A DNA stretch of 64,000 nucleotides from Bacillus sp. PK3_68 (lineage in GTDB: Bacteria > Bacillota > Bacilli > Bacillales > Domibacillaceae), in NCBI RefSeq assembly GCF_003600835.1, contig NZ_NQYC01000001.1, positions 2,961,001-3,025,000 on the forward strand. Reading direction: 5' to 3'. A program made the position numbers and the translations under genes. This document shows, piece after piece, positions 24,396 through 34,170 of the stretch (position 1 is its first letter; every line of letters starts with the position of its first letter). The notes under the pieces are model-generated. The model did no database searches. It worked only from the letters and a program-made list of their open reading frames with translations, and was not told where the DNA came from.

Positions 24396-26441
24396 ATGCC
24401 CTTTTCGGTTCGATTATCCATATTAATTATAGGTTTCCTCTTGCTTTCGAGTTATTCCCTCCATTTCGCTTCGGCTAGTTTACTTCACCATCCTGCCAGC
24501 CAGGTAGATCAGCGGCCCGTCAAAAAAGTGTATCGGATTGCAGGAGAAAAAAATCTGCCTCCTTTCTCTTATATCAATAAAAAAGGAAAGTTTACTGGTT
24601 TCAGTGTAGAGCTCTTTCGCTCTATTTCTGAAGAAGCAGGAGTAGAGTTTCGATTTTATCCAATGAACTTTTATGAAGCGGAACAGGCGCTGAAAGCGGG
24701 TAAAGTAGATGCCATTATGGGGATGAGATATTCCGCCGAGCAGAGCGAGCGTTTTCAATTTTCGGAGTCCTATTTTACGATGACAGATGTTCTTGTTGTA
24801 CCAAAGGAAGCAACCACAGAGATCAAAAACTTAACAGATTTGCGGGAAAAAACGATTGTTATGCAGGAAGAGCCGGCGTCATTTGATCTATTGCTGAATA
24901 TAAGAAGAGTGGAATTTCAACTAGCATTTAATCCAAAAGATGCATTTAATTTCTTGCTGCTAAAAAGAGCAGATGCCTTTTTAACAAACAAATGGACGGC
25001 AGAGTTTTATTTAAAGCAATCAGGTGAACAGGATCAATATCGAGTGCTTGAACATATCGGCGTGCCTTCTGATTTTGCGGCGGCCGTCCGTCCGGGAGAA
25101 ACAGAACTTTTTTCGCTCATCAATCACTCATTGATGAACATGCAGGAGAACGGGGATTATCAAACTTTATATTCACAGTGGTTTGGTCTATATCCTGACG
25201 GTCAATTGAAAGAAATGCGCAATTGGATTATTGCCTTGCTGATTCTCAGCAGTTGTGCTGTAGCCGTTCTGATTTTTACTTATTTATGGAACAAGCGGCT
25301 GCAAAAAGAAGTAGCCAGGCGAACAGCGGCCTTGGCAGCAGCAAATGATCAATTAGAAGTCCAGCAGCACGCTATTTCCGAAGCTTATGCTTTCAAGACC
25401 CAAATTATTCATCATATGTATTATGGGATTTTAACATTTGATGATTCCCTGCAGCTGACAAGCTTGAATGAACGGGCAAAAGCTATGCTCGGTCTTCAAG
25501 AGAAAGAATATGTCGAAACAGAGGATATTCTTGGGCAGCCGCAAATTGCCGATATTCTTCAGCATTACAAATATTTCGAGGATAATCAGGACAAACAGTT
25601 ATTTTCAGAAGAACTAGTATTTGAAGCCGATGGAAACAAGCGGTTTATTTTATTCCGTCTCATTCCATTATATGAAGAAAGCGGAAAGAAAAACGGCTGC
25701 CTGTTGACATTAGCTGATCGGTCAGAGGCAAAGATGCTGGAGGAGAAGCTCGCAACCCAGGAGAAAATGCGGGCGCTCGGACAGCTTGTTGCGGGGGTGG
25801 CTCATGAAATTCGCAATCCGCTTACTTCCATGAAAACCTTTATTGATCTTTTGCCAAAGAAGTATGAAGATCAGTCATTTCGCCAAGAGCTTGTTAAATA
25901 CGTACCGGAAGCGTTAAAGCGGATGAATACCATTGTTGAATCACTTCTTGATTATGCGCGGCCTAAGCACCCGCAAAAACAAAGGTTGCCGGCTGCTGCT
26001 TTTATCCAATCTGTGGTGGCAATCATTGAACCAACATTGAAAAAAAGCCATGTGCATTTGAAATTAATGATGGAACCGGAAGTGGAAATTATTTGTGATC
26101 CTGATCAGTTAAAACAAGTGCTGCTGAATTTATTGTTAAATGCATTGGATGCTATGGATAAGGTACCGAAGAAGCAGCTAACGGTAAAGATTCAAAGAAT
26201 GGAGGCCATGGGAGTGATTCAAGTAGCAGATACTGGAATTGGCATGGATCAACATAGCGTTTCTCATATCTTTGAGCCTTTTTATACGACAAAGCCGCAT
26301 GGAGTCGGGCTCGGATTAGCCCTATGCTATCAATGGATCAAAGAAAATAACGGTGATATGCAAGTGGAGACGGAGAAGGAGAGGGGGACGACTTTTACCG
26401 TTACACTGCCTGCCGCACAGAAAGAAGGGGAGAAAGAATGA
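24396..26441 (+). CDS. Sensor histidine kinase with periplasmic-type ligand-binding domain
   Basis: A 681-residue hybrid of receptor and kinase. After a signal or anchor segment (about 8-28) comes a type-3 solute-binding domain (about 46-270; AGEKNLPPFSYINKKGKFTG and GKVDAIMGMRYSAEQ), one transmembrane helix (about 275-298), a PAS-like region (about 335-440), a HisKA domain with VAHEIRNPLTSM (His near 470), and an HATPase domain ending with GVGLGLALCYQW. It should sense an extracellular small molecule and phosphorylate the regulator encoded next, which overlaps it by ATGA. The downstream sigma-54 promoter drives a TRAP-TAXI transporter, so ligand and transport substrate are probably the same, plausibly an organic acid or amino acid. 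Confidence 0.9.
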   Translation: MPFSVRLSILIIGFLLLSSYSLHFASASLLHHPASQVDQRPVKKVYRIAGEKNLPPFSYINKKGKFTGFSVELFRSISEEAGVEFRFYPMNFYEAEQALKAGKVDAIMGMRYSAEQSERFQFSESYFTMTDVLVVPKEATTEIKNLTDLREKTIVMQEEPASFDLLLNIRRVEFQLAFNPKDAFNFLLLKRADAFLTNKWTAEFYLKQSGEQDQYRVLEHIGVPSDFAAAVRPGETELFSLINHSLMNMQENGDYQTLYSQWFGLYPDGQLKEMRNWIIALLILSSCAVAVLIFTYLWNKRLQKEVARRTAALAAANDQLEVQQHAISEAYAFKTQIIHHMYYGILTFDDSLQLTSLNERAKAMLGLQEKEYVETEDILGQPQIADILQHYKYFEDNQDKQLFSEELVFEADGNKRFILFRLIPLYEESGKKNGCLLTLADRSEAKMLEEKLATQEKMRALGQLVAGVAHEIRNPLTSMKTFIDLLPKKYEDQSFRQELVKYVPEALKRMNTIVESLLDYARPKHPQKQRLPAAAFIQSVVAIIEPTLKKSHVHLKLMMEPEVEIICDPDQLKQVLLNLLLNALDAMDKVPKKQLTVKIQRMEAMGVIQVADTGIGMDQHSVSHIFEPFYTTKPHGVGLGLALCYQWIKENNGDMQVETEKERGTTFTVTLPAAQKEGEKE

Positions 26442-27814
26442 AGCCTGTTGTCTTAATCCTGGATGATGAGCCGGCGATCGGGGCATCGCTGCGATTCGCA
26501 CTTGAAAATCAATATGAAGTGATGGCAGCTACAAGAGTAGAGAATGCAATGGACGTGTTGCAGAAAAATCAGGTGCAGGTAATGCTATTGGATTGGCGGC
26601 TTGGGGAAGCGGACGGTCTGCATGTATTGGCTGAAGTGAAAAAGACTTACCCGCATATATCCGTTATTATGATGACGGCTTATGGCACAATTGAATCGTC
26701 TGTTGAAGCCATTAAGCAGGGAGCTTATCATTATATTACAAAGCCGCTCGATATTGATGAGCTGCATTTATTGATTGAAAAAGCGCTTGAACATCAGACG
26801 TTGTACAGCAAAATCCGGGAATTGAATGAAACCATTGAGAAGATTAAAGGCTATGATCAGATGATTGGCGAGAGCCCAGCAATGAGGAATATTTTTTCAA
26901 TGATTGAGCGAGTGAAGGATATTGACTCAAGCGTTCTTATTTTTGGAGAAAGTGGGACAGGAAAAGAACTTGTGGCTAGGGCTTTACATAGACAGGGAAA
27001 AAGAAAGGACGGCCCATTTGTTTCGGTAAATTGCGCAGCCATCCCGGAGTCCTTGCTGGAGAGTGAACTGTTTGGCTATGCGAAAGGGGCATTTACTGGG
27101 GCGGTGGACAGCCAGGAGGGAAAAATAGCCGCTGCGGATAACGGCACACTATTTCTTGATGAAATCGGCGACATGCCCGCCTCCTTACAGGCTAAAATGC
27201 TGCGCGTACTGCAAGAAAAGGAATTTACGCCGCTTGGCTCTACAGAAGTGAAAAAAGTAAATGTGCGGATCATTAGCGCAACAAATAAAAACCTCTCACA
27301 AATGGTGTCAGAAGGCTCTTTTCGAGAAGACTTGTTTTTCAGACTGAACGTCATACCGATCGAACTGCCATTATTAAGCGAGAGAAAAGAAGATTTGCCA
27401 GTGCTTATTCCCTATTTTCTCAGAAAGTATGCGGAAGAAATGCAGCGGCCGCTTCCATCCCTGTCAGAAGAAGCGTGGAATAGGTTGTTGGCTTATGATT
27501 ATCCGGGGAATATTAGGCAATTGAGCAATATCCTTGAGTATGCTGTAGCGATGACAAAAGGAAGAGTCATTTCGGAAACTGATTTGCCGATTGCCATCCG
27601 TTCTGAAAATGAGACAGTGAAGCCGACGGTTAATTTTTCTCCTTCTATCATCCCTGTTCCTTTGGGTGCTACGATGAAAGAAGCCGAGAAAATGATTATT
27701 GAGTCTTCGCTGAAGCATTGCCATGGAAGTAGAAAAGAAACGGCAAAAATGCTTGGTATTAGTGAGCGCAGTCTGCGCAACAAGCTTCAGATTTACAGGG
27801 AAGAAAGTACATAA
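26438..27814 (+). CDS. NtrC-family sigma-54-dependent response regulator
   Basis: A 458-residue regulator with three complete domains. The receiver (1-120) has Asp52 in VMLLDWRLGEADG as phospho-acceptor with D9 and D10 upstream. The AAA+ domain (about 145-375) has GESGTGKE, GAFTGA and FLDEIGDM. The C-terminal Fis-type HTH (about 412-455) reads KETAKMLGISERSLRNKL. The intact GAFTGA loop shows that it can drive sigma-54 open-complex formation. It overlaps the kinase gene by four bases and is closed by a strong terminator. The only sigma-54 promoter immediately downstream belongs to the TRAP-TAXI operon, its probable target. Confidence 0.93.
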   Translation: MKPVVLILDDEPAIGASLRFALENQYEVMAATRVENAMDVLQKNQVQVMLLDWRLGEADGLHVLAEVKKTYPHISVIMMTAYGTIESSVEAIKQGAYHYITKPLDIDELHLLIEKALEHQTLYSKIRELNETIEKIKGYDQMIGESPAMRNIFSMIERVKDIDSSVLIFGESGTGKELVARALHRQGKRKDGPFVSVNCAAIPESLLESELFGYAKGAFTGAVDSQEGKIAAADNGTLFLDEIGDMPASLQAKMLRVLQEKEFTPLGSTEVKKVNVRIISATNKNLSQMVSEGSFREDLFFRLNVIPIELPLLSERKEDLPVLIPYFLRKYAEEMQRPLPSLSEEAWNRLLAYDYPGNIRQLSNILEYAVAMTKGRVISETDLPIAIRSENETVKPTVNFSPSIIPVPLGATMKEAEKMIIESSLKHCHGSRKETAKMLGISERSLRNKLQIYREEST

Positions 27815-27820
27815 GAGAAA

Positions 27821-27866
27821 AAAATGCCGGTTAGGAATATTTTGCCGTTCCTAACCGGCATTTTTT
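27821..27866. terminator. Intrinsic terminator after the two-component operon
   Basis: AAAATGCCGGTTAGGAA pairs with TTCCTAACCGGCATTTT. It is one of the strongest hairpins in the window. Confidence 0.92.
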
Positions 27867-27909
27867 GCCGCTTCTTAAAACAAACAGCTAATTTAACTGA
27901 ATTTTAAAA

Positions 27910-27926
27910 ATGGTATGAATGTTGCA
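27910..27926 (+). promoter_or_regulatory. Sigma-54 promoter of the TRAP-TAXI operon
   Basis: ATGGTAT-GAATG-TTGCA keeps the GG and GC doublets at canonical spacing, with two deviations in the -24 element. It lies 34 bases before the receptor gene start. Confidence 0.75.
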
Positions 27927-27960
27927 TTATGAAGAGTAGAACAGACAAAGGGGTGAGAAA

Positions 27961-28969
27961 ATGAAATATCGTACAGGATTTATTTTACTTTTAGTTACCG
28001 TTCTTATAATGATGGCCGCCTGTAGCAATTCTGCTTCTTCGAAAGATGAGAAGGCAGAAGGGACAGGCAAGGCAGCCGGACCGCTGGCAGGGCAGCCGGT
28101 AACGATTTTAACTGGTGGAACATCAGGGATTTATTTTCAGCTCGGCAATGCGCTTGCCAAGATTTATGGAGAAGAACTTGGCGCCCAGACAAGTGCCCAA
28201 ACTACGGGAGCTTCAGCAGAAAACACAGCTAAGCTTTCGAGAAAGAAAGCAGAACTAGGCTTTGCCATGGCTGATACAGTAACAGATGCTTATCTGGGAG
28301 AAGGGAACTTTGCTAAAGCAGGAGCGCTTTCGAATGTTCGAGCTGTCGCTTCACTCTACCCTAACTACATGCAAATTGTAGCTCCTAAAAAGCTCGGCAT
28401 TAAGACTCTTAAAGATTTAAAAGGAAAAGATCTTGCTGTTGGTGCTCTTGGAAGCGGTACCGAAATTATGGCCAAGCGGATTTTAGAAGAAGCAGGCATC
28501 ACTTACGATGATGTAAATGCAGACTTTTTATCCTTCTCTGAAGGAATTGAGGGCATCAAAAACGGAACGACGGATGTCGCTTTTCTATCTTCCGGTTACC
28601 CAAACTCAGGCATTATGGAGCTGGCCGCCACAGATGAAGTAGAAATCATCCCAGTGCCGAAAAAGATTACGGAAAGCCTTCAAAAAAATACCCAGCCTTT
28701 GAAATCGGCAGTATACCCGCCAATACGTATAAAGGCGTAAAAAAGATAGGGAAACAGTAAAAGTAAATAACCTACTAATCACTCACAAAGATTTGCCTGA
28801 TGAAGAGGTTTATTTGTTAACAAAAACATTGTTTGAAAGTCTTGATCAACTCCAAAATGCCCATAGCTCAGCTAAGCATATCGAATTGGAAAAAGCAGCT
28901 GAGAAACTGCCGTTGCCGCTGCATCCAGGAGCGGAGAGATACTTTAAAGAGCAAGGTGTTTTGCAATAA
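27961..28969 (+). pseudogene. TRAP transporter TAXI-family solute receptor (two frameshifts near the 3' end)
   Basis: The first 240 residues read as an intact TAXI-type receptor: lipobox MAAC with Cys21, then VTILTGGTSGIYFQLGNALAKIY, the family hallmark, and LKGKDLAVGALGSGTE. In the sequence as given the frame ends at 28740 after KSAVYPPIRIKA. Shifting near 28713 gives IPANTYKGVKK, and shifting again at the A6 run 28739-28744 gives DRETVKVNNLLITHKDLPDEEVYLLT continuing to YFKEQGVLQ and the TAA at 28967-28969, exactly the expected TAXI C-terminus. Two single-base deletions close together in an otherwise perfect gene suggest sequencing error or very recent inactivation. The TRAP permease gene follows by 22 bases. 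Confidence 0.88.
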
Positions 28970-28991
28970 GGAATAAGGGAGGGACATATAA

Positions 28992-30968
28992 ATGGCAAAC
29001 GCAACAAAAGAGATTCCTGAGACAGTAGAAGGCCAGGAGGAGATTCTGCAAAAGTATGACAGTGAATCACGATTCCGGAAAATTGATCATGGTTTTTGGC
29101 GTTGGGCTGTCTTTGCACTGAGCGTTGGTCTTGCCGGTTATCATTTGTATACTGCTTATTTTGGGCCGCTTGATGCACTTCGCCATCGCTCGCTGCACAC
29201 AGCCGTAATCGCCGCACTTGTGTTTATTTTATATCCTGCCTTTTACAAAAAGGGAACAAACAAAGTGACTCCAGTTGATGTCATTTGGATGGTTGCTGCG
29301 CTGGCGACTGGCGGTTATATGATTATCGATTATCAAGGAATTGCTGAAAGAATGTCGATTTATATGCCGAGCGGGGTGGATATTGCTTTTGGATTGCTCA
29401 CGATCGCTGTGGTGATTGAAGGGGGCCGCCGTGTAGCTGGAAATGCTTTAACGATCTTAACAGCATTATTTCTGGCTTATGCCTTTTTCGGCCAGTACTT
29501 TCCTGACTTACTCATGCACTCGGGAAAAGATCTAGAAGATATCGTGACCTATATGTATCTGTCAACAGAAGGAATTTATGGCATTGCTATTTCTGTATCT
29601 GCGTCTTATATTATTCTCTTTATTTTGTTCGGGGCTTTTTTAAACCGTTCAGGAATGGGGCAGTTTTTCACTGATATTTCGCTTAGTGTAGCGGGGCACA
29701 CATCCGGCGGCCCGGCAAAGGTAGCCGTTGTTTCAAGCGGGCTACTTGGCTCAATTAATGGTAGTGCACTGGCAAATGTAGTAACGACAGGAGCTTTTAC
29801 AATTCCGCTCATGAAACGCGTTGGCTATAAGCCGGAATTTGCTGGTGCGGTGGAAGCCACTGCTTCTGTCGGTGGGCAAATTATTCCACCGGTCATGGGA
29901 GCGACCGCGTTTATTATGGCAGAAACGCTGGGTATGCCGTACAACCAGATTGCCCTTGCTGCCATTTTGCCGGCTTTTCTCTATTATCTTGGCATTATTT
30001 GCATCGTTCATTTCCGGGCAAAAAAATTGGGCCTTCGCGGCATGTCTAAAGAAGAACTCCCGAACCTATGGCAAGTATTCAAAAAAGGCGGCCATCTGCT
30101 CATTCCGATTATTGTGCTGATCGGGATGTTGATTGCCGGAAAAACCCCGCTATATGCTGCTTTTTATGCGATTGTTCTTTCGATCGTTGTCAGCTGGTTT
30201 AATAAAGAAACACGGATGGGGATAAAGGAAATTCTAGGAGCGATGGAGGACGGTGTCCGGTCGGCGCTTGGTGTGGCAATGTCGTGTGCCATGGTTGGTT
30301 TAATCGTTGGCGTAAGCACGCTGACTGGACTAGGACCGAAGCTGACCCAATCCATCCTTGTTCTTGGTCAAGGAGAAATGTTCCTGACACTCATTTTCAC
30401 AATGATTGCCTGTATTGTTATGGGAATGGGGCTCCCATCTATTCCGACATATATTATTACAGCTACAATGGCTGCACCGGCCTTGCTTGAACTGGGTGTT
30501 GCACCATTCGTTACTCATATGTTCGTCTTTTATTTCGGTATTTTAGCTAACGTAACGCCACCGGTTGCTCTTGCGGCATTTGCGGGAGCAGGTATCGCTG
30601 GTGCCAGCCCGAATAAGACAGGTTTTGAAGCACTGCGGCTTGCCTTGTCAGGGTTTATCATTCCTTATATCTTTGTATTTTCACCTGTTATCCTTATGCA
30701 GGATGTCACCAGCCCGCTTGAAGTTATTTGGGTAACTGTGACAGCAATCATCGGTATTCTCGGGTTGAGTGCCGCATTGGAAAGATATTTAATCGCGGAC
30801 TTGCCGCTGCCACTTGCTGCTTTATGCTTTATCGGCTCGATCACTTTGATTATTCCAGGCATCTGGACGGATGTGGTTGGACTAGGCATACTGGCCCTTG
30901 TGCTGATTCAGCAGTTCATCGCCCGTTCCAAAATTCGTTCCGATATACCAACTTCCAAAATTATTTAA
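28992..30968 (+). CDS. TRAP transporter permease, fused 4TM/12TM (TAXI type)
   Basis: A 658-residue integral membrane protein in which the small DctQ-like and large DctM-like subunits are fused, as in the TAXI subfamily. The DctM half has the family motifs GSINGSALANVVTTGAFTIPLMKR, EATASVGGQIIPPVMGATAFIMAE and GMGLPSIPTYIITATMAAPAL. It should couple Na+ uptake to import of an organic substrate delivered by the receptor encoded just upstream. Characterised TAXI systems take dicarboxylates, glutamate or 2-oxoglutarate-like acids. It is intact, with an AGGGAGGG site, and ends at a bidirectional terminator. If the receptor is truly broken, this carrier would have no partner here. Confidence 0.92.
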   Translation: MANATKEIPETVEGQEEILQKYDSESRFRKIDHGFWRWAVFALSVGLAGYHLYTAYFGPLDALRHRSLHTAVIAALVFILYPAFYKKGTNKVTPVDVIWMVAALATGGYMIIDYQGIAERMSIYMPSGVDIAFGLLTIAVVIEGGRRVAGNALTILTALFLAYAFFGQYFPDLLMHSGKDLEDIVTYMYLSTEGIYGIAISVSASYIILFILFGAFLNRSGMGQFFTDISLSVAGHTSGGPAKVAVVSSGLLGSINGSALANVVTTGAFTIPLMKRVGYKPEFAGAVEATASVGGQIIPPVMGATAFIMAETLGMPYNQIALAAILPAFLYYLGIICIVHFRAKKLGLRGMSKEELPNLWQVFKKGGHLLIPIIVLIGMLIAGKTPLYAAFYAIVLSIVVSWFNKETRMGIKEILGAMEDGVRSALGVAMSCAMVGLIVGVSTLTGLGPKLTQSILVLGQGEMFLTLIFTMIACIVMGMGLPSIPTYIITATMAAPALLELGVAPFVTHMFVFYFGILANVTPPVALAAFAGAGIAGASPNKTGFEALRLALSGFIIPYIFVFSPVILMQDVTSPLEVIWVTVTAIIGILGLSAALERYLIADLPLPLAALCFIGSITLIIPGIWTDVVGLGILALVLIQQFIARSKIRSDIPTSKII

Positions 30969-31004
30969 AGATATTCCGCCCGCCAAACAATAGAATGTAT
31001 CGAT

Positions 31005-31043
31005 AATAAAACCGCTGTAAGGAATACTTACAGCGGTTTTATT
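31005..31043. terminator. Terminator after the TRAP operon
   Basis: AATAAAACCGCTGTAAG pairs perfectly with CTTACAGCGGTTTTATT and is bidirectional. Confidence 0.92.
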
Positions 31044-31128
31044 ATGGATACAAGTTGAGGGTTAAAAAGTCTGAGCTTTTCAGCTATGCTAAAAGCAGTT
31101 TTTATTTTTTTAGATAGGAGTTCAGCTA

Positions 31129-31908
31129 TTGAATAAGAAAAAAAAGTATTGGATCATGTTCATTTTAGGAGTGTCTCTATTCATAGGTGCGATGTTGCTG
31201 TCATTTCATTTACCAAGTTCTAAAAAAGAGACGGCAAAGGTAACTTCACAGAAAGCTGAAAAGGTGAAGACGGTGGAAAGCGGGGGGAGCGATCTTTTGA
31301 AAAAACCCGGTCAAAAAGTGAGGGAGAAAGATTGGGCGACCCTTGAATTAAGAGATTATTTCAATGTAAAAAAAGAATATGTTGTTGACCGTATGCACAT
31401 TTACGTTAAGGAAGTTAAGCTGATTAAAATGATGGATATGGAAGACGAGGAAAAAGAGTATTTAGGCTATTTTAATAATAAAACAAGGAATGATTTGCTA
31501 AGAGAAGGAAACAAGTATGCAGACTGGGACGAGCTTAATGAAGCAGTGAAGCAGTCTGGGTGGAAAGTTAAAGAAAAGGTGTATTACATGGAGATTTCTT
31601 ATAACGTGACTAATCAGTATGGAAAGGAGGTCCAATTTTTCAGCTTTCTGGATGTGCGGTTTGGTGGAGAAACATTTTTCGTGCCAAGGAGAAACTTTAT
31701 CGCGAGTGATGATACATTTGTAGGCGAAAGCAGCTTTTCAAGGGTCGACTACCGCAAGGGGGAAAAAAGAGAGGGGAAAATTGGTCTGCTGCTGAGAAAA
31801 CTGCCTAAGCAGATGGAAACCATACAATTTTCAACAGATGATGTGCTGGATGGGGAAACTCATGAGTTGATAAGTCATGGAAAAACCTTTCAGATTGATT
31901 TAAAGTAA
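31129..31908 (+). CDS. Membrane-anchored extracytoplasmic protein of unknown function
   Basis: A 259-residue protein. The TTG start (31129) follows TAGGAG at 8 bases. Residues 1-5 are lysine-rich, 7-27 form one membrane anchor (IMFILGVSLFIGAMLLSFHL), and the rest is outside. The region from about 75 to 255 is beta-rich with KEVKLIKM, YYMEISYNVTNQYG and FFVPRRNFI, resembling immunoglobulin-like DUF4352 folds, but I do not assign a family. It stands alone between two unrelated units. Confidence 0.65.
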   Translation: MNKKKKYWIMFILGVSLFIGAMLLSFHLPSSKKETAKVTSQKAEKVKTVESGGSDLLKKPGQKVREKDWATLELRDYFNVKKEYVVDRMHIYVKEVKLIKMMDMEDEEKEYLGYFNNKTRNDLLREGNKYADWDELNEAVKQSGWKVKEKVYYMEISYNVTNQYGKEVQFFSFLDVRFGGETFFVPRRNFIASDDTFVGESSFSRVDYRKGEKREGKIGLLLRKLPKQMETIQFSTDDVLDGETHELISHGKTFQIDLK

Positions 31909-32071
31909 CCAAGCAAAGGAAGTCTTAAAGAATTCTTGAGTAGGCAGGCAGCGGATGGGTATATATTAATCATAAAAGGAAGAGGATGCATGATCGCTTA
32001 GCAGGTGCTCAGCCACTCGCTGCTGGTTGAGGGTCTAATGATAAGTATAAGCTGGAAAGGAGAAATGCATC

Positions 32072-32778
32072 ATGCAAATACCGGAGTGGCTTGCGGAGCT
32101 CGGGAAAAAGAGAATTTACCCTTATCCTGTTGAAGGATTCGTTTACGGCAAGGGCCCTGAAAAACCGAAGCTAATGCTTGTCGGAGAGGCGCCGGGAGAG
32201 ACAGAAATCCATAACGGCATTCCTTTCAGCGGCAGGGCCGGCAAGGAATTAATGAAGTTCTTGGAGAGGGCGGGAGTCTCCAGAGAAGAAGTGTACATAA
32301 CTAGTGCAGTTAGAAGCCGTCCATACAAGTGGGGGAGAAGCGAACACGAACAGGTGAAATAGTTAGGAGAAAGTATAATCGTGCGCCAACCTCCGCAGAG
32401 ATTTTAGCTCATGCGCCTTTGCTTGATTATGAAATTGAACATGTCAAGTCGCCTGTCATTGTGGCTCTCGGCAACATCGGTTTGAAACGGTTATGCGGAC
32501 CTGATGTAAAAGTAACCGAAGCGCACGGCCGGTTCATTAAGCAGCCTGTCAGACGGCTGAAGAACGTGGAAAGCAATGAATATGAATGGACAGAAAAGGA
32601 ATATGTTATTTTTCCAACATTCCATCCAGCTTCCATCTTCTACAACCGTCGTCTGCTAGAGCTTATACATGAAGATATGGACAAGCTCGGAGGATACCTG
32701 AAAAACCTTGGCAATGACTCCCTTTTATATACGAATGCGACGGTGAACGACAAGGCCGATGAGAACAAGAACCATTAA
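32072..32778 (+). pseudogene. Uracil-DNA glycosylase (family 4/5-like) with one frameshift
   Basis: Two frames together give a UDG-superfamily enzyme of about 235 residues that removes uracil from DNA. Frame 1 has motif 1 as GEAPGETEIHNGIPFSGRAG and TSAVRSRPYKW. It then misreads to RSEHEQVK and stops. Frame 2 resumes as GEKRTRTGEIVRRKYNRAPTS and contains HAPLLDYEI, VALGNIGLKRL and motif 2 FPTFHPASIFYN. One extra G in the G5 run at 32331-32335 restores a single ORF. Only one cysteine is present, so the 4Fe-4S ligands of classical family 4 enzymes are missing, as in other Bacillus members. The 3' end overlaps the converging MFS gene by 54 bases. Sequencing error is likely. Confidence 0.88.
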
Positions 32779-34032
32779 AGAGCCTAGAGCTGTACGACTG
32801 GCTATATTTCCGTAGTCGGCAAGGACAAGTGTAATTGTGCCGTATAGAAATGGACCGACCATAGCGGAAATCTTGCCGGAAAAAGCAAACAAGCCAAAAA
32901 ATTGTCCTCTTTTTTCTTCTGGGGTGTGTTCAATAATGAATGTTCTTGATGTTACCCAAACGGCTCCGAGAGATACGCCAAACAGACTGCCAGCAGCCCA
33001 GAACATCGCTTCATTGACAGCAAATGTGCCAATGAACAAAGCGGCGAGCAAAATTATCCCAACGACGTTTACGGCTTTTTTTGCTCCAAGGGCTTTCGTA
33101 ATATAGCCAAATAGAAAAGAACCAATAATGCTCGCAATGGTGGAAACGAGATAGAGCAGAATGAATTGACCTGAAGAAAAGCCAACAATCGCTTTGGCAT
33201 AAACAGCCATCATGGCAATCGCTGTAGCGATGGCATCATTCAAGAAAAAATAGACAATCATAAATAGAAAGATGATTCGGTGAGCTTTCATTTCTTTAAA
33301 TGTAGACATTACTTCCTGATAGCCGCTAATAAATGACTTTTTTTCTGTGGAAGTCGGCAGTCTTGTTTCCCGTCCGGCGAGCATAAGCGGCAGGGAAAAG
33401 AGAAGAAATAAAATCGCTGTTGGAATAAACGCTCGGTGAAAATGGCCATCACCAATGAATGGATAAATAGCAAGTCCGGCCAGGGTGCCGATATAGCCAA
33501 CAGCTACTCCGAAGCCCGATAACAGTGGGATCTCTTCTTTCGTTCCCAAGTCGGCCAGCATTGTGTCATAAAAGATCAAGCTGGAGTGATAAAAAAACTT
33601 TGCTGCTACAAACAAAAGAACAACAAAAATGAGGGCCGCCGGCAGGCCGAATAATTCCTGTTGTGAATGAGTGGAAGCCGCAAGCCCCATACCTATCGTG
33701 CAGGCTACGCAAATGAGTGTGAACGGGATAATATAACGTTTTTTCTTTCCTGTCCGGTCAATGAGGACACCAAAAAGCGGAGAAAATAACACGAGCAGCA
33801 AGCTGGCCGCTGCGTTCGCATAAGAAATAAAAGTGCTGGCTATCTGGTTAAGCTGATCGTTGCCGCCGATGGTTTCCTGAAGGTAAAAAGGAAAGAAGAT
33901 CGTAATGATATTGGAAGAAAAAATCGTATTGGCAAAATCATAAAGTGCCCATGATAAAATCGGCAGGGAAAAGTACAATCCCCATAATGGCCGTTTTGTT
34001 GCTGTTTCACTTCGTTCTATTTGAGCCATCAT
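32725..34032 (-). CDS. MFS transporter, UMF1/Atg22-like
   Basis: A 435-residue carrier with about 12 transmembrane segments. The start LSWALYDFANTIFSSNIITIFFPFYLQ and the loop GVLIDRTGKKKRYIIP match the UMF1 branch of the major facilitator superfamily (Atg22-like), whose bacterial members have no settled substrate. Motif-like SLGAVWVTSRTFIIEHTPEEKRGQFFGLFAFSGK near the C-terminus is typical of this group. It converges with and overlaps the uracil-DNA glycosylase gene. Two adjacent ATG codons (34032, 34029) follow GGGTGGG; either may serve. Confidence 0.85.
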   Translation of the reverse strand: MMAQIERSETATKRPLWGLYFSLPILSWALYDFANTIFSSNIITIFFPFYLQETIGGNDQLNQIASTFISYANAAASLLLVLFSPLFGVLIDRTGKKKRYIIPFTLICVACTIGMGLAASTHSQQELFGLPAALIFVVLLFVAAKFFYHSSLIFYDTMLADLGTKEEIPLLSGFGVAVGYIGTLAGLAIYPFIGDGHFHRAFIPTAILFLLFSLPLMLAGRETRLPTSTEKKSFISGYQEVMSTFKEMKAHRIIFLFMIVYFFLNDAIATAIAMMAVYAKAIVGFSSGQFILLYLVSTIASIIGSFLFGYITKALGAKKAVNVVGIILLAALFIGTFAVNEAMFWAAGSLFGVSLGAVWVTSRTFIIEHTPEEKRGQFFGLFAFSGKISAMVGPFLYGTITLVLADYGNIASRTALGSLMVLVLIGLVVHRRIRI

Positions 34033-34170
34033 CCCACCCTCTTTTTTACAGTTTCCTTTATTGTAGTTGAAGCTTATCCAAAAATAGCAAGAACTTTGTC
34101 GAATACAAAAAGAGTTTTATTAAAAATAATGAGGGAAAAGAGTTTTATATACATGAGAGGAGGGAAATCG

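Noticed and set aside
32072-32778. Uracil-DNA glycosylase halves as two genes
   Set aside because: Both halves carry complementary motifs of one enzyme and rejoin with one base, so a frameshift explains them.
34021-34170. N-terminal extension of the 47-residue ORF
   Set aside because: The only ribosome site is at 34158-34166, and the upstream part overlaps the promoter region of the divergent MFS gene.
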